A stretch of 64,000 nt of DNA from positions 1 to 64,000 of the forward strand of contig DIPO01000066.1 of NCBI GenBank assembly GCA_002427045.1, written 5' to 3'. The stretch is from Firmicutes bacterium UBA5486. GTDB lineage: Bacteria; Bacillota; UBA4882; UBA10575. Below are positions 53,947-62,888 of this stretch, piece by piece. The notes beneath the pieces are model-generated. The model ran no database searches. It was given only the letters and a program-made list of their open reading frames with translations, and had not been told where the DNA came from. Each line of letters starts with the position of its first letter. Within the stretch, counting starts at the first letter, position 1. The position numbers and the translations under genes were made by a program.

Positions 53947-54464
53947 TCTTTTTCTTTGGAAAAAATTGCTCTCCATTTTATTAGATAATCCAATCCTGAG
54001 AAGACAGTAAAGAAAACAGCCGCATAAAGCATATATTCTGCACCAGGTACAGACAGAATAATCATTATAATTGCCACAATCTGAGTAAAAGTCTTAATTT
54101 TTCCCCAAATGCCAGCTCCTACAGAGATTCCTTTTTTACTGGCTACTGACCGTAAGATAGTAATAAGGATTTCCCTTCCCAAAATTATAAAGACTGCCCA
54201 ACAACTTACTTCTCCTAATATACAAAGACTAATCAAAGCAGCACTAATTAAAATTTTATCTGCTAATGGATCAAATGACTTCCCAAAATTTGTAGATTCA
54301 TTCCGAGCCCGGGCCACATAACCATCAAGCCCGTCTGTTAATGCTGCTAAAATAAAGATACCAGCCGCAAACCATTGTTGATGGGGAAAAGGCTTAAAAA
54401 GAAAAAAAACAAGAACCGGTGTTAATATTATACGAAGAAGAGTAAGAAAATCAGCTACTTTCAT
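53943..54464 (-). CDS. pgsA: CDP-diacylglycerol-glycerol-3-phosphate 3-phosphatidyltransferase
   Basis: PgsA makes phosphatidylglycerophosphate, the first committed step to phosphatidylglycerol. The 173-aa protein has about five membrane helices and the CDP-alcohol phosphatidyltransferase motif DGLDGYVARARNESTNFGKS followed by FDPLADK (D-G-x2-A-R-x8-G-x3-D-x3-D pattern). The ATG at 54464 has GGTGAT upstream and fits the family N-terminus (MKVADFLTLLRIILTPVLVF). It lies 20 bp after rimO; the 3' end overlaps the convergent class V gene by 4 bp. Confidence 0.95.
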   Translation of the reverse strand: MKVADFLTLLRIILTPVLVFFLFKPFPHQQWFAAGIFILAALTDGLDGYVARARNESTNFGKSFDPLADKILISAALISLCILGEVSCWAVFIILGREILITILRSVASKKGISVGAGIWGKIKTFTQIVAIIMIILSVPGAEYMLYAAVFFTVFSGLDYLIKWRAIFSKEKD

Positions 54465-54484
54465 AATTATCACCATCAATTATA

Positions 54485-55879
54485 TTAATAAGACCTGTTA
54501 CTATGTTCGACATCAGGAAAAGATTCTCCTTTACTAAACGGTCTTTTAATTTTCCCATAAATTTGATAGGCCTCTGCGCCTGTAATCTCAACAATTACAA
54601 AACTACCGGGTTTTAACTCAATCTTATTATCTTCTGGTTCTTCCAACTTAAATACTCCATCAATCTCTGGAGCTTCCCGGTAAGAACGGCCTGTCCATCC
54701 CGAATTTACTAACTGCTCTTCCAGCATTACTACAATTTCCTCACCAATTAATTCCTTGTTTTTTTCGGAAGAAATTGCTTGCTGTTTTTCGAGAACCTCC
54801 CTGGCCCGCCTTTTTTTGGTTGCATGATGAACTTGAGAATGAAGTTTAGCCGCCGGCGTCCCTTCTTCCCGAAAATAGGGAAATACTCCAACCCAATCCA
54901 GCCGGTACTCTTCTAAAAAAGATAAAACTTCCCTGAATTCTTCCTCTGTTTCTCCCGGATAACCTAGGATAAACGTGGTCCTAATTGCCATATCAGGAAC
55001 GAGCTTTTTAATCCGCTCCAACATTTGCTTAATCTCCCCTACCGCAGTCCTCCGCCCCATCCTCTGTAGCACCTTCGGACTAACATGCTGAAGGGGTATG
55101 TCCAAATAATGGCAGATATGTTTTGAATCTTTAATCACTTTTAATAATTGGTCCGTTATTCTTGAAGGGTAAGTATAAAGAATCCTTAACCAAAATTCTC
55201 CCTCCAGCTTGTCCAGACTGGAAAGCAGCTGAGCAAGGTTGTTTTCTCCGGGTAAATCCTGGCCATAAGCAGTAGTATCTTGTGCCACCAGAGTTATCTC
55301 TTTTACACCTTTAGCCAGAAGAGCTTTTACTTCTTTTAGAATTGTTTCCGGCTTCCTACTCCGATACCGCCCTTTTAATTGGGGGATAATACAATACAGA
55401 CAACGATTATCACACCCTTCAGCTATTTTAACATACGCTCGGTAAGGCGGAGTAGAAATTGGCTTGTTTTCAAACTCGGGAGGAAGCCAACCTGCCGGTG
55501 CTTGCAAATACATTTTTTCCGTATTTTCCTCTTTTAGTTTAGACTTAATCAGTTCTGGAAGGCGTGAATATTCGCCTGTCCCCAGCCACAAATCAACTTC
55601 GGGAATCTCTGCTACCAGCTCCTGCCCATATCTTTGGGGAAAGCAGCCCACTACAACTAAAAGTTTGCAATTTCCCTGTTTAAACTGGGCGAATTCCAAA
55701 ATTGTATCAATCGATTCTTGAGTAGCAGTTTGAATAAAAGAGCAGGTATTGATTACCAGTATATCTGCAGATCCAGGATCAGAGGTATAAGCATATCCTT
55801 CCTCACCCATCATTCCAATCAAATATTCAGTATCCACTTGATTTTTAGGACAGCCCAATGAAATCCAGCCAATCTTCAT
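54485..55879 (-). CDS. rimO: Ribosomal protein S12 methylthiotransferase RimO
   Basis: RimO is a radical SAM enzyme that methylthiolates Asp of ribosomal protein S12. The 464-aa protein has an N-terminal UPF0004 domain with the three cysteines of the auxiliary cluster (ISLGCPKNQVDTE, INTCSFIQTAT, VVVGCFPQRYG). The radical SAM CxxxCxxC is in IAEGCDNRCLYCIIPQLKGR. A C-terminal TRAM domain (GEEIVVMLEEQLVNSGWTGR) completes it. RimO (rather than MiaB) is favoured by the opening KIGWISLGCPKNQVD. Linked to pgsA as in many Firmicutes. Confidence 0.97.
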   Translation of the reverse strand: MKIGWISLGCPKNQVDTEYLIGMMGEEGYAYTSDPGSADILVINTCSFIQTATQESIDTILEFAQFKQGNCKLLVVVGCFPQRYGQELVAEIPEVDLWLGTGEYSRLPELIKSKLKEENTEKMYLQAPAGWLPPEFENKPISTPPYRAYVKIAEGCDNRCLYCIIPQLKGRYRSRKPETILKEVKALLAKGVKEITLVAQDTTAYGQDLPGENNLAQLLSSLDKLEGEFWLRILYTYPSRITDQLLKVIKDSKHICHYLDIPLQHVSPKVLQRMGRRTAVGEIKQMLERIKKLVPDMAIRTTFILGYPGETEEEFREVLSFLEEYRLDWVGVFPYFREEGTPAAKLHSQVHHATKKRRAREVLEKQQAISSEKNKELIGEEIVVMLEEQLVNSGWTGRSYREAPEIDGVFKLEEPEDNKIELKPGSFVIVEITGAEAYQIYGKIKRPFSKGESFPDVEHSNRSY

Positions 55880-55960
55880 TAAATATCACTCCGCTTTATG
55901 CGATATATTTTCTTTATTTAAGGCATTCAATAATTCAAAATACTTCTCTGTAGCAAAAAG

Positions 55961-56527
55961 TTAGGAATACAAATAATAGTAAATATGGTACCCCCTAAAA
56001 ACTTTAGCAATATAGCGCCGGGTTTCCAAATAAGGTATACTATGCAAATCATTCAGTTTTCCCTGCCAAACTCCTGAATCCAGCCATTCTTTTACCTTTG
56101 CCCGGCCCGCATTATAAGAAGCTAAAACCAAGACTACATCGCCATCAAACTCCTCTAACAGATAAGCAAAGTACCAGATACCAATCTCCAGATTAACCTC
56201 AGGTTTATAAAGCTCTTCAATATCCAAAGTTCTTCCTTGCTGAGCGCTAACCCATAATGCAGTTTCGGGCATAATCTGCATTAAACCTCGTGCCCCTTTT
56301 CGCGACTCCGCTCTTGAATTAAATTTACTTTCTACAAAGATCAGAGCAGCTATCAAATTGGGATCAATTCTTGAAGCTTCTACTTTTTCCTCAATTAAAT
56401 GCCGGAAGTCGTAGGGAAAAACTAAGCGTCCTAAAGGTTTATGGAAAATGACTCCTAGCATAAAAAGGAGAAACAAAAAAAATAAGGCCACATAAGACTT
56501 CCTTAAAATTAAAATCATTTTCCCCAC
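55961..56527 (-). CDS. Membrane-anchored lytic transglycosylase (SLT domain)
   Basis: A 188-aa protein with one N-terminal membrane helix (about residues 10-30) and a family 1 SLT domain (about 45-185). The catalytic Glu lies in NLIAALIFVESKFNSRAESR, followed by KGARGLMQIMPETALWV, the GLMQ loop, and LVLASYNAGRAKVKEWL near the end, all family hallmarks. It cleaves peptidoglycan to leave 1,6-anhydro-MurNAc ends. It starts at a GTG or at the ATG three codons later; the sites overlap. A possible promoter lies within the small inverted-repeat element upstream. Confidence 0.93.
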   Translation of the reverse strand: MGKMILILRKSYVALFFLFLLFMLGVIFHKPLGRLVFPYDFRHLIEEKVEASRIDPNLIAALIFVESKFNSRAESRKGARGLMQIMPETALWVSAQQGRTLDIEELYKPEVNLEIGIWYFAYLLEEFDGDVVLVLASYNAGRAKVKEWLDSGVWQGKLNDLHSIPYLETRRYIAKVFRGYHIYYYLYS

Positions 56528-56543
56528 CGCCTGAGATTATACT

Positions 56544-56620
56544 ATTTAAGGAATTGTATAGTTCCTTTGTTTAATTTTTGACAAAACATCTATACAATAC
56601 CGTAGGCAATTATACAATTC
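56544..56620. repeat. Small element with the same ends as the cas1-cas2 gap element
   Basis: Left end ATTTAAGGAATTGTAT and right end AGGCAATTATACAATTC differ from the ends at 2561-2607 by one and two bases respectively, but the interior is longer (about 44 bp against 14) and different. On the minus strand the interior holds TTGTCA and TATACA 18 bp apart, a possible promoter for the SLT gene. A half-copy of the right end is at 39901-39916. Confidence 0.55.
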
Positions 56621-56681
56621 ATTCCCTCAAATATCATCTATGCATCAAAAGGTTTATTATTCCTTGAGACTCCCCGCTAAT

Positions 56682-57299
56682 TTAATTATTTCTTTTTTTA
56701 GTTTTTACCCAGATTTGTTTAACTTTCTCCCGTAGCTCTTCTAATGTTCCCTCATTATTAATAACTACATCGGCAAGTGCGATCTTTTGTGCTAAAGGCA
56801 TCTGCGCACTAATCCGCTTAACAGCATCTATTTGAGAAAGTGAATTCCGTACCATCACCCTTTGAATTTGCGTTTGAGAAGAGACAGCCACTACCCATAT
56901 CTCATCAACCAATGACTCCAGCTTTGCCTCAAAAAGCAGAGGTATTTCTACCACCACATCTTCCCCCCGGCTCCGACTTTCTCCAATTTCCCCCATTATC
57001 TTTGTTTTAATCGCCGGATGGGTTATGTTATTTAGAATCTGACGTTTTTTAGCATCAGAAAAAACTATCCCTCCTAAAACTTTCCGGTCAATCTCTCCCT
57101 CAGGGGAAAGAATTTCCCGGCCAAAACTCTCAATAAGCTGATAATATACTTCAGTACCAGGGGTTAGTAATTGGTGGCCGATTTGATCCGCATTAATCAG
57201 TTTTAATCCTAAATCCTTTAAAATTCCAGCCACAGTAGATTTTCCGGTTCCTATTCCTCCGGTCAGGCCGATCACTATCCCTTGGTTATCTTGATTCAT
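56682..57299 (-). CDS. coaE: Dephospho-CoA kinase
   Basis: CoaE catalyses the last step of coenzyme A synthesis. The 205-aa P-loop kinase has VIGLTGGIGTGKSTVAGILK, LINADQIGHQLLTPGTEVYY, ILSPEGEIDRKVLGGIVFSD, LNNITHPAIKTKIMGEI and VVEIPLLFEAKLESLVDEIW, all standard. The gene lies after mutM in the polA-mutM-coaE order common in Clostridia, but a 297-bp repeat-bearing spacer separates them. Confidence 0.97.
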   Translation of the reverse strand: MNQDNQGIVIGLTGGIGTGKSTVAGILKDLGLKLINADQIGHQLLTPGTEVYYQLIESFGREILSPEGEIDRKVLGGIVFSDAKKRQILNNITHPAIKTKIMGEIGESRSRGEDVVVEIPLLFEAKLESLVDEIWVVAVSSQTQIQRVMVRNSLSQIDAVKRISAQMPLAQKIALADVVINNEGTLEELREKVKQIWVKTKKRNN

Positions 57300-57316
57300 G
57301 GTTTCAAATCTACCCC

Positions 57317-57427
57317 CTCGTGGCTCGAATCTCGTCGCTCGTGTTGAATGACAGCCTTTGTAAGACTATAGATGAAAGTTCAATTTTCATCCTTTCGCTT
57401 GCCCCAGCTTGCTGGGGTGAGCGACTA
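57317..57427 (-). repeat. Intergenic repeat module with CTCG-rich start and GC-rich hairpin
   Basis: On the plus strand it starts CTCGTGGCTCGAATCTCGTC, then GAATGACAGCCTTTGTAAG, CTATAGATGAAAGTTC, ATCCTTTC and a perfect hairpin CCCCAGC-TT-GCTGGGG, then GAGCGACTAC. It is homologous to the inverted stretch 41141-41255. It directly adjoins the 167-bp repeat at 57428-57594, whose right end repeats GGGCGACTAC, so the 167-bp unit is bounded by direct repeats of G.GCGACTAC. Confidence 0.7.
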
Positions 57428-57594
57428 CCTAGAAAATAGCCCTAGTTGATTCACCCGACCTTGATTAAAACACTGGCGTGTACAGCAGAAGTCGGCGTGA
57501 ACAACCAATTTAAGTGCCTCCGATGCCTGTCGACCCACCTGACTTTGATTTTCATCACTTCATGTGCACGGGCGGTAGCCAGCGTGGGCGACTA
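57428..57594 (-). repeat. 167-bp dispersed intergenic repeat, copy 2 (between mutM and coaE)
   Basis: It aligns over its full length with 16094-16262, with many scattered differences but conserved blocks (TAGAAAATAGCC, AGTTGATTCACCCGACC, TCGGCGTGAACAAC, ACGGGCGGTAGCCAGCGTG). It ends one base before the mutM stop codon. No ORF is present in either copy. The scattered changes suggest old copies rather than a recent jump. Confidence 0.85.
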
Positions 57595-57595
57595 C

Positions 57596-58432
57596 TTAAA
57601 CCTTCTTTAAAGGCTGACAGTTCGGACAATAATGGGTACCCCGCCCGGCAACCCTGGTATAGTTAATAGTACCTCCACAAACTAAACAGGATTCTTCCTT
57701 CCGGCCATAAACATTCAAGTAATTCTGATACTCTCCCGGCTCTCCCCGGCCATCTACATAATCCTGCCTGGTGGTTCCGCGATGATTAATCGCCTTTGTT
57801 AGTATTTCTTGTATACTCTGATAGATTCTTTCCCATTCCTGAGCAGTAATTTCTCTGGCCGGGCAAGTCGGATGGACTCCTGCCCGAAAAAGGGTTTCAT
57901 CCGCATAAATATTCCCCAATCCGGCAATAACAGTCTGATCAAGGAGCAACCCTTTTATAGGGCCTTTTCTCCTCGAAGCCGCAGTTTTTAAACTGAAGAG
58001 TACCACTTCTTTCTTATCAGCTACTGGTTCTGGGCCCAGTTTTTTAAGACCGGCAGGAGGATTTGCAGGTTCATAAAGAACTACTGTACCAAATTTCCTA
58101 GGGTCAACAAAGTGTAAACTATTCCCATCACTAAAACTTAGGATTAAAGTAGTATGTTTTTCTGGAGCAGACAACCCCGCTTTATATAGAAGTTTTCCGG
58201 TCATCCGGAGATGGAAGGCTACCCGCTGACTATTATCCAAAATAAAAATAAGATATTTCCCTCTACGCAGAAGATCTTCAATTTTTCTACCGATTAACGC
58301 CAGTTTCAGTTCCTCCGGCGCGATGGGTCTGACTGCCTTTTCTAAGAATATTTCTACTTCCTGAATCTCTTTGTCTATCACTACAGGTAAAAGTGATCTC
58401 CTTACGGTTTCTACCTCAGGCAACTCAGGCAT
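57596..58432 (-). CDS. mutM: Formamidopyrimidine-DNA glycosylase
   Basis: MutM (Fpg) removes 8-oxoguanine and formamidopyrimidines. From ATG 58432 the protein is 278 aa and begins MPELPEVETVRRSL, in which the N-terminal Pro becomes the catalytic nucleophile. Other motifs are AFHLRMTGKLLY, VDPRKFGTV, AGLGNIYADETLFRAGVHP and the C-terminal zinc finger CLVCGGTINYTRVAGRGTHY-CPNC. The ATG overlaps the polA stop (TAATG). A start six codons earlier would bury the essential Pro and is wrong. The stop codon abuts the 167-bp repeat. Confidence 0.98.
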   Translation of the reverse strand: MPELPEVETVRRSLLPVVIDKEIQEVEIFLEKAVRPIAPEELKLALIGRKIEDLLRRGKYLIFILDNSQRVAFHLRMTGKLLYKAGLSAPEKHTTLILSFSDGNSLHFVDPRKFGTVVLYEPANPPAGLKKLGPEPVADKKEVVLFSLKTAASRRKGPIKGLLLDQTVIAGLGNIYADETLFRAGVHPTCPAREITAQEWERIYQSIQEILTKAINHRGTTRQDYVDGRGEPGEYQNYLNVYGRKEESCLVCGGTINYTRVAGRGTHYCPNCQPLKKV

Positions 58433-61119
58433 TAGACTAAATCCCCCCAATTTTCTCCGGTTGTAATTTCAACACGTAAAGGAACCTTTAATGAGAAGGC
58501 ATTTTCCATCTCTGCTTGCAGAACCTCTCCGGCTTCCTTAATCGCTTCCCGTTCTACCTCTAGTATTAACTCGTCATGGACTTGTAAAAGTAGATTAGCC
58601 GGGATTCGTTCTTTCTGTAAGCGTTCATCAACACGAACCATCGCTAGTTTTATTAGATCCGCTGCAGAACCTTGAATTGGAGTATTTCTAGCCATTCTCT
58701 CGGCAAAGGAACGCCGTTGGAAATTTCGTGAAGTCAAATCCGGCAAGTAACGCCGGCGGTTCATGATCGTACTGACATAACCTACTTCACGAGCCTTGGT
58801 AATCGAATCCTCTAAATACGATTTTACCCCTTTATACTTTAAGAAATAGGCCTTAATAAAAGCTTCAGCCTCCTGACGAGAAACCCCGATCCCTTTTGCC
58901 AGCCCAAAACCGCTAATTCCATAAATAATTCCAAAATTAACTGCTTTTGCTTGATTTCTCATCTCTGAGGTGACGCGTTCAGCAGGAAGATCAAAAATCT
59001 CTGCTGCTGTTCGTTGATGGATATCCTCTTCCGCCATAAAGGCGGCAATTAATTTTTCATCTTCAGAAAGATGAGCCATAATTCTCAATTCAATCTGAGA
59101 ATAATCTGCAGATAATAAAAGCATCTCTTGATCTCCAGGAACAAAACATCTCCGGATCTCCCGCCCTTCTTCGGTCCTAACCGGAATATTCTGGAGATTC
59201 GGATCTGTACTGCTTAATCTCCCAGTAGCGGTCACTGCTTGATGAAAAGTCGTATGAATTTTATAATCAGAAGGTTGTGCAAGATTAAGTAAAGACTCAA
59301 CATAAGTAGAGTTAAGTTTCACCAACCCACGATAATCCAAAACTTTACTAATAATCGGATGCTGTGTCAAAAGGCCGTCCAAAACCTCAGCATCTGTAGA
59401 ATAGCCGGTTTTCGTTTTTTTACTAACTGGTAAACCTAAACGTTCAAAAAGAATTACCCCAAGTTGTTTGGGTGAAGAAATATTAAACTCTTCCCCTGCC
59501 AGCTGGTAGATCTCCTGCTCTAAACGGTTAATTCTCTGTGCATACTCTTCTTTCAAATTAGTAAGCAGCTCAGGGCAGACCGTTATACCCTGTTTCTCCA
59601 TGGTAAATAGTATTTTAACTAGCGGCATTTCCACCTGGTAGAACAATTCTTCTATTCCTTCGGTTTCAATCCGCTCCTTCAAAACCGTAAAGAGTCTTAA
59701 TAGAGCTCCAGTCCGCCAGGCTCCAGCTGTAGCCATCTCCTCCGCTGGCCAATCAGCCGGTAGTGAAAAGACTGCTTTTCTTTTCTTCTTTTCATCGAGA
59801 AGCTCCGGAATCTCAAGCCTAAGTAAAGTTTTTGCCACCTCTTCCAGTTTAACTCCATTCTTACCTCCACTAATCAGGTATGAAGCGATCAGAGTATCAA
59901 AATCACAACCATTAAACTCTGAATTATATTTATTAGCCAGTAACATATGGGTCTTAACATCATGGCAAATCTTTTTTGCCTTAGGATCAAGCAGCCACCG
60001 ATGAAGGGGCTCCGGAAAAGAGACTGCTTCCTGAGTTAAAGGTAAAAACCCGTGCTGGTCTTGGGAAAGTGAAAAAGAGGCCCCTAAAACCTTCGCTGCT
60101 TGCCAAGTTGCCTCTACGGCAAGAAACTGAAAAGCTACTGGGTGATTCAGACTCCCCTCCAGAAAAGTAGGGAGTTCATCCCCCTGGATAATTTTAACCT
60201 CCGGTAATACGTTCTCTCCAACCTCAACCCGGACTTTTTCTTCCTCTACAGCCTGGGGAAGTATTTTCTTTAATAAACTTTTGAATTCTAATTCCTTAAA
60301 AAAAGCTGCCAGTTCTTCTGGAGCAGGCTTCTTCCACTGACATTCATCCGGACAAACCGGAAGGTTAAGCTCCCGCAGGATCGTAGTCAGCTCTATATAT
60401 TTTCCAACCTGAACAGCATGTTCTGCCAGCAGATTCTGGATCCGAGGAGGTGTTACTTCCTCCAGATGGTTATAAATCTCCTCCAAGTTGTTAAACTTCT
60501 GTAGCAGGCTGGTAGCAGTCTTTTCACCAATTCCCGGTACTCCTGGAATATTATCGGCAGCATCGCCTTTTAAGGCCTTAAAATCCCTCCATTGTTCAGG
60601 GACCAAGCCGTATTTTTTCTGTACATAATCCCGATCTACTTTAACTAAATCAGTAATCCCCCTCCGCGTATAATAGACAGATACGCCATCTTCAATCAAT
60701 TGAAAGGAGTCTTTATCCCCGGTAACAATATAGACTTCTATTCCTTGCTCCTTGGCCTGGTGAGCCATGGTTCCAATTACATCATCCGCCTCAAAGCCTT
60801 TTAATCCCACAACCTGAGCTCCCAAAATCTCATAAAATTTCTTTATATAAGGAAGTTGTAAACGGAATTCATCATCCATTGGTTTCCGCGTTGCTTTATA
60901 ATCTTCATAAGCTTCATGACGGAAAGTCTTTCCCAGGTCTTCCGCCACTACAAAATAATCCGGCTGGGCATCATCTACCAATTTTAAGACCATCATCACT
61001 ACACCATAAACCGCACTCGTTGGAAGGCCCTCTGAAGTCTTAAAACCTTGTCTTTTTAAAGCATGAAAAGCTCGATAAGCTAAACTATGACCATCAATAA
61101 TTAACATCTTCTGTTTCAT
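58432..61119 (-). CDS. polA: DNA polymerase I
   Basis: An 895-aa repair and lagging-strand polymerase. Residues 1-290 are the 5'-3' exonuclease (LIIDGHSLAYRAFHALKRQG, VTGDKDSFQLIEDGV, ALKGDAADNIPGVPGIGEKT). The 300-500 region corresponds to the 3'-5' exonuclease fold, but the usual D-x-E start is replaced by FLAVEATWQAAK, so proofreading is probably lost, as in many Firmicutes. The polymerase part has DPNLQNIPVRTEEGREIRR, ADYSQIELRIMAHLSED, RNQAKAVNFGIIYGISGFGL and VHDELILEV. It overlaps the upstream tsaD-like gene by 4 bp (ATGA). Confidence 0.98.
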   Translation of the reverse strand: MKQKMLIIDGHSLAYRAFHALKRQGFKTSEGLPTSAVYGVVMMVLKLVDDAQPDYFVVAEDLGKTFRHEAYEDYKATRKPMDDEFRLQLPYIKKFYEILGAQVVGLKGFEADDVIGTMAHQAKEQGIEVYIVTGDKDSFQLIEDGVSVYYTRRGITDLVKVDRDYVQKKYGLVPEQWRDFKALKGDAADNIPGVPGIGEKTATSLLQKFNNLEEIYNHLEEVTPPRIQNLLAEHAVQVGKYIELTTILRELNLPVCPDECQWKKPAPEELAAFFKELEFKSLLKKILPQAVEEEKVRVEVGENVLPEVKIIQGDELPTFLEGSLNHPVAFQFLAVEATWQAAKVLGASFSLSQDQHGFLPLTQEAVSFPEPLHRWLLDPKAKKICHDVKTHMLLANKYNSEFNGCDFDTLIASYLISGGKNGVKLEEVAKTLLRLEIPELLDEKKKRKAVFSLPADWPAEEMATAGAWRTGALLRLFTVLKERIETEGIEELFYQVEMPLVKILFTMEKQGITVCPELLTNLKEEYAQRINRLEQEIYQLAGEEFNISSPKQLGVILFERLGLPVSKKTKTGYSTDAEVLDGLLTQHPIISKVLDYRGLVKLNSTYVESLLNLAQPSDYKIHTTFHQAVTATGRLSSTDPNLQNIPVRTEEGREIRRCFVPGDQEMLLLSADYSQIELRIMAHLSEDEKLIAAFMAEEDIHQRTAAEIFDLPAERVTSEMRNQAKAVNFGIIYGISGFGLAKGIGVSRQEAEAFIKAYFLKYKGVKSYLEDSITKAREVGYVSTIMNRRRYLPDLTSRNFQRRSFAERMARNTPIQGSAADLIKLAMVRVDERLQKERIPANLLLQVHDELILEVEREAIKEAGEVLQAEMENAFSLKVPLRVEITTGENWGDLV

Positions 61120-62134
61120 TTATGATCCCTCCCTTTTTCCTGTAAACTAAGGTAATGATCCCTTGCTAAAAATGCCAAGCCAATTGCATTATCAGATGAT
61201 AAAACAGCTTCGCCAAAAAATAATTCAACTGCTGGTAAATCCTTACTTAAACGAGACTTTAACTCTCGACGTAAATAACTATTAGAAGCTACACCCCCGA
61301 AGATCAAGACTTTACTACTCCCCTTCTCAGCTGCTTTAATTTTTCTTCCCTCACGAAGCAGACGAAAGATTGATTCTACTAAGCAGTCCAAAACTGCTAG
61401 TGCCAAGTCTTCAGGTTTTGCCCCTTTTTCCAGCTCCCGTAAAGCCGCTGAAGTAGGCCCTGAAAAACTCAGGTCAAGCCCCTGCACTGAAACTGGTAAG
61501 CTAATGGTTGCCTTGCCTTCCCTTGCCAGGTGCTCTAGATGAGGGCCAGCCGGGAAAGGTAAACCTAAAGCTACCCCCACCCGATCAACCATCTGTCCGG
61601 CATGAAGATCGGTCGTTCCTCCCATTAATTCAATGGCAAAGCCCGATTTTTCTTTTTTTATAAATAAAAGTTCAGTGGTCCCCCCAGAGAGGTGTACCCC
61701 TAAAAATTCATCATCATCAAGGCCTGTTCCTTCCATCGCAGCCCGGATATGTCCTTCTTGATGCGAAGAGCTTATTAAAGGTACAGAAGTTGAGGCCGAA
61801 ATAGCCCGGGCAAAACCACCCCCCGCCAAAAAACAGGGAGGTAAGAGCCACTAACCGGCCGTGGCCGGGCTGAATAGGCGACCGCTTGCAGCGGATAAAA
61901 AGGTGCTGCCTCTTCAATTAATTCTGTTAAGTTATTTAAATGTTGGAAAAGGGCTTCTGATTGACGAAGCCCTTTTTCTCCTGGTTTAACCTTTAAAATC
62001 CGGCGTAAATCTTTTATAATTCTACCTTGTTCATCAACTACGCCAAAGGATGTTGTATAACAACTAGTATCGACCCCCAGAAAAAAAGCTTGGGGAAACG
62101 GAGTCTCTCCGTTAATCTTTAACAACTTTTCCAC
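61116..62134 (-). pseudogene. TsaD/Kae1-like (M22) paralogue interrupted by a one-base frameshift
   Basis: The 5' part (GTG at 62134 or TTG three codons later) reads FFLGVDTSCYTTSFGVVDEQ, LRQSEALFQHLNNLTELIEE and AVAYSARPRPVSGSYLPVF. Then the frame changes at a six-T run (minus strand, plus 61828-61833). Adding one T restores LPVFLAGGGFARAISASTSV, SSSHQEGHIRAAMEG, FLGVHLSGGTTELLFIKKEK, GGTTDLHAGQMVDRVGVALG and VLIFGGVASNSYLRREL. The joined protein would be about 340 aa and resembles the TsaD-like paralogue found in clostridia near polA. TsaD itself catalyses tRNA t6A formation; true tsaD is probably elsewhere. Confidence 0.85.
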
Positions 62135-62152
62135 CTCAAAACCAACGATTCT

Positions 62153-62593
62153 TTAATCGTTTTCCGCTTCAGTTGATTCCAGATTAATCTGTTTCTGCAG
62201 TTCTTTAATGATTGTCCCTAAAACTCCATTGACAAATCTTCCGGAATCTTCTTCTCCATACTTCTTTGCAATCTCTACAGCTTCATTAACCGTAACTTCC
62301 ACTGGTATATCTTTTTGATGTAATATTTCGTAAACCGCCAGCCTAAGGATATTCCTATCGGTACTAGCCATTCTTTGTAATGGCCATTCTTCTGAGGAAC
62401 GTGTAAGAAGATAATCCACTTCCTGAAGTTTATCCATTACTCCGCTAACCAGTTCCTCCAAGAATACTTCCGAATGCTTAGGGATTCCGTTTTCATCCAT
62501 CGTCATTTTTAATGCATCTTCCCACGGTATTCTACCAATATCGACCTGAAACAAAATTTGAAAGGCCAGCTCTCTTGCCATGCGTCTGCTCAT
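62153..62593 (-). CDS. nusB: Transcription antitermination factor NusB
   Basis: NusB, with NusE, assists antitermination of rRNA operons. The ATG at 62593 (GGAGGG 8 bases upstream) gives 146 aa; a longer frame start is not supported. The protein has SRRMARELAFQILFQVDIGR, RMASTDRNILRLAVYEILHQ and VTVNEAVEIAKKYGEEDSGR followed by FVNGVLGTI, all typical. It lies in the asp23-amaP-DUF2273-nusB order usual in clostridia. Confidence 0.97.
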   Translation of the reverse strand: MSRRMARELAFQILFQVDIGRIPWEDALKMTMDENGIPKHSEVFLEELVSGVMDKLQEVDYLLTRSSEEWPLQRMASTDRNILRLAVYEILHQKDIPVEVTVNEAVEIAKKYGEEDSGRFVNGVLGTIIKELQKQINLESTEAEND

Positions 62594-62632
62594 AAAATTA
62601 ACCCTCCGGCACGGATCACCCGCTGCCAAATA

Positions 62633-62875
62633 TTACTTAAGTTTTCTTCTTCTGTATCTACTAAAATTATCTTTAGCCTTTTCCCAGAATTCTCCCTCAC
62701 CATCAGCTTTTTTCCCGGCAAAATAACCTACCAATACACAGAATAAAAAAGATAAAGCCTTAATCCACCCGAGCCCAATCACCAAAATCCCGGTAATCAG
62801 GCCAAGAATTGTTCCAAAGATCCGGCTCTTGTAAATCGCTAAGACTTTTATGAGCCGATCAGTCTTATCTTCCAT
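62633..62875 (-). CDS. DUF2273 small membrane protein
   Basis: An 80-aa protein with a hydrophobic centre (about residues 15-50, FGTILGLITGILVIGLGWIK followed by ALSFLFCVLVGYFAGKKADG), matching DUF2273, which is almost always encoded between amaP/asp23 and nusB. Function unknown; it may help anchor Asp23 at the membrane. The start has GAGGGAG upstream and sits 13 bp after amaP. Confidence 0.9.
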   Translation of the reverse strand: MEDKTDRLIKVLAIYKSRIFGTILGLITGILVIGLGWIKALSFLFCVLVGYFAGKKADGEGEFWEKAKDNFSRYRRRKLK

Positions 62876-62888
62876 GGCTTACCCTCCC

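Noticed and set aside
58990..60300. Loss of proofreading residues in PolA considered as unusual
   Set aside because: Degenerate 3'-5' exonuclease sites in DNA polymerase I are common in Firmicutes, so this is expected.
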